This document shows, one piece after another, positions 35,038 through 39,508 of a stretch of DNA of 39,508 bases. The notes under the pieces are model-generated. The model was given only the letters and a program-made list of their open reading frames with translations. It made no database searches and was not told where the DNA came from. How positions within the stretch are numbered: position 1 is the first letter of the stretch; every line of letters begins with the position of its first letter. Both the position numbers and the translations under genes were made by a program. Where the stretch lies: the NCBI RefSeq assembly GCF_010501015.1, contig NZ_QVML01000022.1:1-39508 (forward strand), given 5' to 3'. Source of the DNA: Bacteroides sp. 214 (GTDB lineage: Bacteria; Bacteroidota; Bacteroidia; Bacteroidales; Bacteroidaceae).

Positions 35038-35856
35038 ATGGAGGAAAGGAAGCGGGGTAAATACATAGGCATGTTGGGAGCTTTGGCGGTACACGTTGCA
35101 GTCATTCTCTTGTTGCTCTTGCTTACTGTTGTCATTCCGGCGCACACAGAAGAGAGTGGCGTAGAGGTGATGATGGGAAATACCACAGCTGCCTACGGTG
35201 GGTTTAATCCTTCGTCGTTAGTCGATGTTGATGTAATGCCCAAAGAAGTACAAACTCCAACCCCTCCGATAAAACAATCCGCACAGGAATTAATAACCCA
35301 AGACGAAGAAGAAACCGTAGCATTAACCCCTAAAGCCGAGCCCAAGAAAGAGGTGAAGAAACCCGAAAAGACTGAAGCGGAGAAACTTGCTGAAGCTAAG
35401 AGGTTGGCAGAAGAGAAAGCTGCCCGTGAGCGTAAAGCTGCCGAAGAAGCAGCCAAAAAACGAGTTGCAGGTGCTTTTGGTAGAGGTAATGAGATGGGCG
35501 ACCGCGGTGCTTCAGCAGGTACAGGTGCCGAAGGGGTAACTACCGGAAATTCGCTGACAGGTGCTACCACAGGCAATGGAGGATATGGAACATTCGACCT
35601 TGGCGGACGCTCACTTGGAGAAGGTGGATTGCCACGCCCGGTATACAATGTACAGGATGAGGGTCGTGTGGTGGTGGCTATTACCGTAAACCCGCAGGGG
35701 GTTGTTATCAATACAAGTATACATCGTGATACGAACACAGTAGACCCAACGTTGCGCAAAGCCGCCGAAGATGCTGCCAAAAAAGCACGCTTCAATGCAG
35801 TAAGTGGCTTGAACAACCAGTCGGGTACAATAACATATTACTTTAATTTAAGGTAG
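35038..35856 (+). CDS. tonB: TonB-like energy transducer
   Basis: TonB carries energy from ExbBD to outer-membrane receptors. The 272-residue protein has an N-terminal anchor helix (about 12-33), a Lys/Glu/Ala-rich linker (about 95-145), a Gly-rich segment, and a TonB-type C-terminal domain (VVVAITVNPQGVVINTSIHRDT). The ATG at 35038, four bases after the exbD stop, is preferred over an upstream frame that would overlap exbD. It could energise the barrel protein encoded in the peptide island. Confidence 0.88.
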   Translation: MEERKRGKYIGMLGALAVHVAVILLLLLLTVVIPAHTEESGVEVMMGNTTAAYGGFNPSSLVDVDVMPKEVQTPTPPIKQSAQELITQDEEETVALTPKAEPKKEVKKPEKTEAEKLAEAKRLAEEKAARERKAAEEAAKKRVAGAFGRGNEMGDRGASAGTGAEGVTTGNSLTGATTGNGGYGTFDLGGRSLGEGGLPRPVYNVQDEGRVVVAITVNPQGVVINTSIHRDTNTVDPTLRKAAEDAAKKARFNAVSGLNNQSGTITYYFNLR

Positions 35857-35881
35857 TAACTAACTTTTAAGAGAAATAACT

Positions 35882-36439
35882 ATGGGTACAGTTTATGTGT
35901 TTTTTGCCAATGGCTTTGAAGAAATCGAAGCTTTTACCGTAATCGATGTGTTACGCAGAGCAGGTATGGATGTGGAATTAGTATCTGTAATTGAGAAAGA
36001 AGAGGTTTTGGGGGCACATGATATTACAGTGGTGTGCGACGGCCTTTTCGATGATTACAAATTCGATGATGTAGAACTATTGGTGCTTCCGGGTGGTATG
36101 CCGGGTGCCGGAACTTTAGATAAGCATGAAGGCTTAAAGGCGTTGATAACAAAAACCATTGCCAAGAACAAGAAAGTGGCTGCCATTTGTGCGGCTCCGA
36201 TGGTACTTGGTAAACTGGGCTTACTCAAAGGCAAGCGCGTTACATGCTATCCCAGCTTCGAACAATACATGGAAGGAGCAACTTGTACTGGCGAATTTGT
36301 AGAAGTAGACGGCAATATTATCACCGGAAACTCTCCTGCAAGTGCAATGAATTTCTCATTTGCCATTGTCAGAGAGCTAATGGGCGAAGATAAAGTAGAA
36401 GAACTCTACGAAGCACTTGGTACCAACGGTTGGAAATGA
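35882..36439 (+). CDS. DJ-1/PfpI family protein
   Basis: The 185-residue protein is a DJ-1/ThiJ/PfpI member, closest in appearance to YajL. It has GFEEIEAF with Glu at position 14-15, [10 protein letters not shown] and the nucleophile elbow AAICAAP with Cys103. Such proteins act as glyoxalase- or deglycase-like enzymes or chaperones; the in-vivo role is debated. The stop overlaps the ispD start by four bases. Confidence 0.92.
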   Translation: MGTVYVFFANGFEEIEAFTVIDVLRRAGMDVELVSVIEKEEVLGAHDITVVCDGLFDDYKFDDVELLVLPGGMPGAGTLDKHEGLKALITKTIAKNKKVAAICAAPMVLGKLGLLKGKRVTCYPSFEQYMEGATCTGEFVEVDGNIITGNSPASAMNFSFAIVRELMGEDKVEELYEALGTNGWK

Positions 36440-37095
36440 GTAACTGTGTTTTGATTGTAGCCGGCGGAAAAGGCTTGCGCATGAATAGTGAAGTGCCGAA
36501 ACAGTTCCTTCCTGTGGGTGGGAAACCAGTACTGATGCGCACAATCGAAAATTTCTACCGCTACGATACGAAACTACACATAGTGCTTGTACTCCCTAAA
36601 GAGCAACAAGATTATTGGGCACAGTTGTGTGCCCAATATCAATTCACCATACCTCATGTTATTGCTGATGGAGGCGAAACTCGCTTCCATTCAGTAAAAC
36701 AGGGATTGGATTTGGCTGGCGATGCATCGGTAATAGCTATTCATGATGGTGTACGACCATTTGTAGCCCAAGAGGTAATAATGCGTTGTTATGAATTGGC
36801 AACGGTTCATCAGGCGGTAATTCCTGTTATTGATGTGGTAGAAACCATCAGGCAGGTTGATAATGATACCAGCCATACGGTAGATAGGGATGCTTATAAA
36901 TTGGTGCAAACACCACAAGTCTTTACAGCCGAAGTTATTAAAAAGGCATACAGCCAACCATATTCTCCTGCATTTACTGACGATGCCTCGGTAGTAGAAG
37001 CCATGGGAACTCCTATTTTCCTTACCGAAGGCAATCGCGAAAATATAAAAATAACGACTCCTTTCGATCTGAGAGTGGCAAGTGTTTTGGTTTGA
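36436..37095 (+). CDS. ispD: 2-C-methyl-D-erythritol 4-phosphate cytidylyltransferase
   Basis: IspD makes CDP-methylerythritol, the third MEP pathway step. The 219-residue protein begins [23 protein letters not shown], the nucleotide-binding loop with Lys and Arg, and has [11 protein letters not shown] and LVQTPQVF. The ATG at 36436 overlaps the DJ-1 stop (ATGA); a TTG two codons upstream is possible. Its stop overlaps the recG start. Confidence 0.96.
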   Translation: MSNCVLIVAGGKGLRMNSEVPKQFLPVGGKPVLMRTIENFYRYDTKLHIVLVLPKEQQDYWAQLCAQYQFTIPHVIADGGETRFHSVKQGLDLAGDASVIAIHDGVRPFVAQEVIMRCYELATVHQAVIPVIDVVETIRQVDNDTSHTVDRDAYKLVQTPQVFTAEVIKKAYSQPYSPAFTDDASVVEAMGTPIFLTEGNRENIKITTPFDLRVASVLV

Positions 37096-39191
37096 TGTTC
37101 GATTTTACCACCAGAGATATAAAATACCTTTCGGGCGTTGGTCCGCAGCGAGCCGCGATTCTGAATAAAGAATTGGATATCTACTCCTTGTCCGACCTGC
37201 TCAATTATTTCCCTTACAAATACGTCGACCGCAGTCGCGTCTATAACATTAATGAAATAGATGGGAATATGCCTTACATCCAACTGAGAGGGCATATCCT
37301 GAGCATCGATACCGTAGGCGAAGGTCGTAAGCGACGTATGGTGGCACACTTCACAGATGGTACGGGAGTAATCGATCTGGTGTGGTTTCAAGGCATAAAG
37401 TATGTATTGAAGAAATATAAGCTGAACGAAGAATACATTGTTTTTGGTAAGCCTACGGTATTTAACGGACGAATCAACATCTCGCATCCCGACATAGACT
37501 CACCTAAGGAATTGAATCTCTCAACTTTAGGACTTCGCCCTTACTACAACACGACCGAAAAGATGAAGCGAAGCTTCCTCAACTCGCAATTGTTGGAGAA
37601 GATGATGGCTGCCGTGGTGCAACAAATACAAGAGCCACTGCCCGAAACTCTTTCGCCGGGTGTGCTGGCTGCCCATCATTTGATGTCGCGAACAGATGCC
37701 ATACGCAATATCCACTTCCCACAAAACCCGGAAATGCTTCGCAAAGCGCAGTACCGTCTGAAGTTTGAAGAGCTTTTTTATGTACAGCTTAACATCCTGC
37801 GCTATACCAAAGACCGTCAACAGAAGTATCGCGGTTATGTGTTCCGCACAGTAGGAGAGGTGTTCAACGAGTTTTATGCCAAGAATCTTCCTTTTGAACT
37901 GACTGGTGCGCAAAAGCGTGTGCTCAAAGAGATACGCAAAGATTTGGGTAGCGGCAGGCAAATGAATCGTTTGTTGCAAGGAGACGTAGGTAGCGGAAAA
38001 ACGTTGGTTGCCCTGATGAGCATGCTGATAGCGATAGACAATGGCTTCCAAGCGTGCATGATGGCTCCCACCGAAATTTTAGCCAACCAACATCTCGAAA
38101 CAATTCGCGAACTGCTCTTCGGAATGAACGTACGGGTGGAACTGCTTACCGGTTCTGTGAAAGGAAAACAACGCGAGAAAATACATACCGGCTTACTCAC
38201 GGGCGATATACAAATACTCATCGGTACACATGCGGTTATCGAAGATACGGTTAACTTCTCCTCCTTAGGATTGGTTATTATTGATGAGCAGCATCGCTTT
38301 GGGGTTGCACAACGCGCGCGTTTGTGGAGCAAGAACTCACAACCCCCACATGTACTCGTAATGACGGCAACGCCTATTCCGCGCACCCTTGCGATGACGC
38401 TTTATGGCGATTTGGATGTGTCGGTGATTGATGAACTTCCTCCCGGACGAAAACCAATCAAAACCATTCATCAATTTGATAATCGTCGGGATAGTCTATA
38501 TCGGTTCATGCGAGAACAGATTGAAGCCGGACGGCAAATTTACATCGTTTACCCTTTGATAAAGGAGAGCGAAAAGATAGACCTCAAGAATCTGGAAGAT
38601 GGTTACCTAAGCATCCGTCAGGAATTTCCGGAGTGCAACGTAGTCAAAGTGCATGGTAAAATGAAGGCTGCCGAGAAGGATGCGCAAATGCAACTATTCG
38701 CCTCGGGCGAGGCACAAATAATGGTGGCAACCACGGTGATAGAGGTAGGTGTAAATGTTCCTAATGCCTCTGTGATGATTATTGAGAATGCCGAACGTTT
38801 CGGGTTGTCACAATTGCACCAGTTGCGGGGCAGGGTAGGGCGTGGCGCCGAACAATCTTATTGTATTTTTGTGACCAGCTACAAACTAAGCGACGAAACC
38901 CGCAAGCGTCTTGAAATCATGGTCAATAGCAATGACGGTTTTGAGATAGCCGAAGCCGATTTGAAGCTTCGTGGTCCCGGCGACCTCGAAGGTACACAGC
39001 AAAGCGGAATCGCCTTCGATTTGAAAATAGCCAATCTTGCTCGCGACGGACAACTTCTGCAATACGTGCGCGATATAGCACAGGAAATTGTAGATCGCGA
39101 CCCTACAAGCGAACTTGCTGAGAATGAAATCCTCTGGAAGACTCTGAAAGCATTACGCAAAACGCACGTTAGCTGGGCAGCAATTAGCTAA
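37095..39191 (+). CDS. recG: ATP-dependent DNA helicase RecG
   Basis: RecG reverses stalled replication forks and branch-migrates Holliday junctions. The 698-residue protein has an N-terminal wedge/OB domain (PYIQLRGHILSID), Walker A GDVGSGKT at about 295-302, motif II DEQH at about 396-399 and the conserved QLRGRVGRG and ADLKLRGPGDLEGTQQSG of the C-terminal lobe. The ATG at 37095 shares its first base with the ispD stop codon. Confidence 0.97.
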   Translation: MFDFTTRDIKYLSGVGPQRAAILNKELDIYSLSDLLNYFPYKYVDRSRVYNINEIDGNMPYIQLRGHILSIDTVGEGRKRRMVAHFTDGTGVIDLVWFQGIKYVLKKYKLNEEYIVFGKPTVFNGRINISHPDIDSPKELNLSTLGLRPYYNTTEKMKRSFLNSQLLEKMMAAVVQQIQEPLPETLSPGVLAAHHLMSRTDAIRNIHFPQNPEMLRKAQYRLKFEELFYVQLNILRYTKDRQQKYRGYVFRTVGEVFNEFYAKNLPFELTGAQKRVLKEIRKDLGSGRQMNRLLQGDVGSGKTLVALMSMLIAIDNGFQACMMAPTEILANQHLETIRELLFGMNVRVELLTGSVKGKQREKIHTGLLTGDIQILIGTHAVIEDTVNFSSLGLVIIDEQHRFGVAQRARLWSKNSQPPHVLVMTATPIPRTLAMTLYGDLDVSVIDELPPGRKPIKTIHQFDNRRDSLYRFMREQIEAGRQIYIVYPLIKESEKIDLKNLEDGYLSIRQEFPECNVVKVHGKMKAAEKDAQMQLFASGEAQIMVATTVIEVGVNVPNASVMIIENAERFGLSQLHQLRGRVGRGAEQSYCIFVTSYKLSDETRKRLEIMVNSNDGFEIAEADLKLRGPGDLEGTQQSGIAFDLKIANLARDGQLLQYVRDIAQEIVDRDPTSELAENEILWKTLKALRKTHVSWAAIS

Positions 39192-39508
39192 TCCATTCCC
39201 CGATAGTTTCCTACTCTCTTTCATTCATAGGTACTCCACCTTCGAAACACTGTTTCTCTCCCTCTTTTGCACTGCAAAGCTATCCTTTTTATTATGTGTC
39301 ATTCATCTCTTCACATATGTGATGATATCTCTTCACAGTTGTGACGATATCTCTTCACATATGTGCCGATATATCTTCACAGTTGTGAAGAGATAAAAAT
39401 GCTACTTCAAATGACTTATACTGAAAGTGGTTGTCAGTTTTTACTGCTTGTTACTAAAAAGGTTGTCGCAATATATCTTTTCATTCTAAAAAGGTTGTCA
39501 TTCATATC
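39192..39508. other. Gene-free stretch after recG
   Basis: These 317 bases carry no convincing open frame. The only visible structure is the four-unit repeat array at 39305-39394. The final part repeats the phrase AAAAAGGTTGTC twice (39457-39468 and 39488-39499). The window ends before the next gene. Confidence 0.65.
39305..39394. repeat. Four-unit 22-bp palindromic repeat array
   Basis: Four 22-bp units start at 39305, 39327, 39349 and 39371. Each holds ATCTCTTCACA or ATATCTTCACA, with inner palindromes TCACATATGTGA or TCACAGTTGTGA that alternate between units. The outer ends ATCTCTTCACA (39305-39315) and TGTGAAGAGAT (39384-39394) are perfect inverted repeats. The period and overall plan equal those of the array at 7710-7781, though the sequence differs. 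Confidence 0.9.

Noticed and set aside
39305..39394. Possible CRISPR array
   Set aside because: The 22-bp units are contiguous with no spacers, and there are no cas genes in the window.

Overview
The window looks like a chromosomal segment of an anaerobic member of the Bacteroidales. Signs are the TAnnTTTG-type -7 promoter boxes, the PorU/PorV type IX secretion genes followed by ispF, sorting tails on secreted enzymes, and the rplM-rpsI-rpsB-tsf order. The gene set (T9SS plus pectin degradation) would suit a Dysgonomonas- or Paludibacter-like organism, but genus cannot be fixed from reading alone. Almost all of it is protein coding; I see no rRNA, tRNA or CRISPR array.

Layout. 0.1-1.7 kb: a membrane-anchored unknown protein and a DoxX protein. 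1.8-7.6 kb: a two-gene leftward pectin operon, a PL1 pectate lyase and a multidomain CE8 pectinesterase, both with T9SS sorting tails. 7.6-8.0 kb: a non-coding stretch with a 22-bp-period palindromic array. 8.0-17.4 kb: housekeeping genes (a lipoprotein, purB, an rluB-like gene with a long low-complexity N-terminus, asnS, rplM-rpsI-rpsB-tsf, a SUI1/YciH factor, rex). 17.4-23.5 kb: a FAH-family hydrolase, porU, porV, ispF. 24.1-32.1 kb: an accessory peptide-export island. 32.2-39.2 kb: housekeeping genes (nadK, pdxJ-exbB-exbD-tonB, a DJ-1 protein, ispD, recG). 39.3 kb: a second array with the same 22-bp period.

The most interesting part is the island. It encodes a membrane-spanning TPR regulator with a LuxR-like C-terminus, an outer-membrane plug/barrel protein, a 59-residue double-glycine-leader peptide, a C39-peptidase ABC exporter, and an HlyD-like adaptor. 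The peptide gene is followed at once by a terminator hairpin and a perfect 14-bp inverted repeat before the exporter, which would make the peptide far more abundant than its transporter. No TolC, no modifying enzyme and no obvious immunity gene are present. A secreted peptide signal or unmodified effector, possibly sensed by the periplasmic TPR regulator, is the inferred role.

Other links: PorU and PorV would process and export the pectin enzymes encoded 10-20 kb away, and the ExbB-ExbD-TonB genes could energise the island's outer-membrane protein. Both isp genes of the MEP pathway steps D and F are present but separate.
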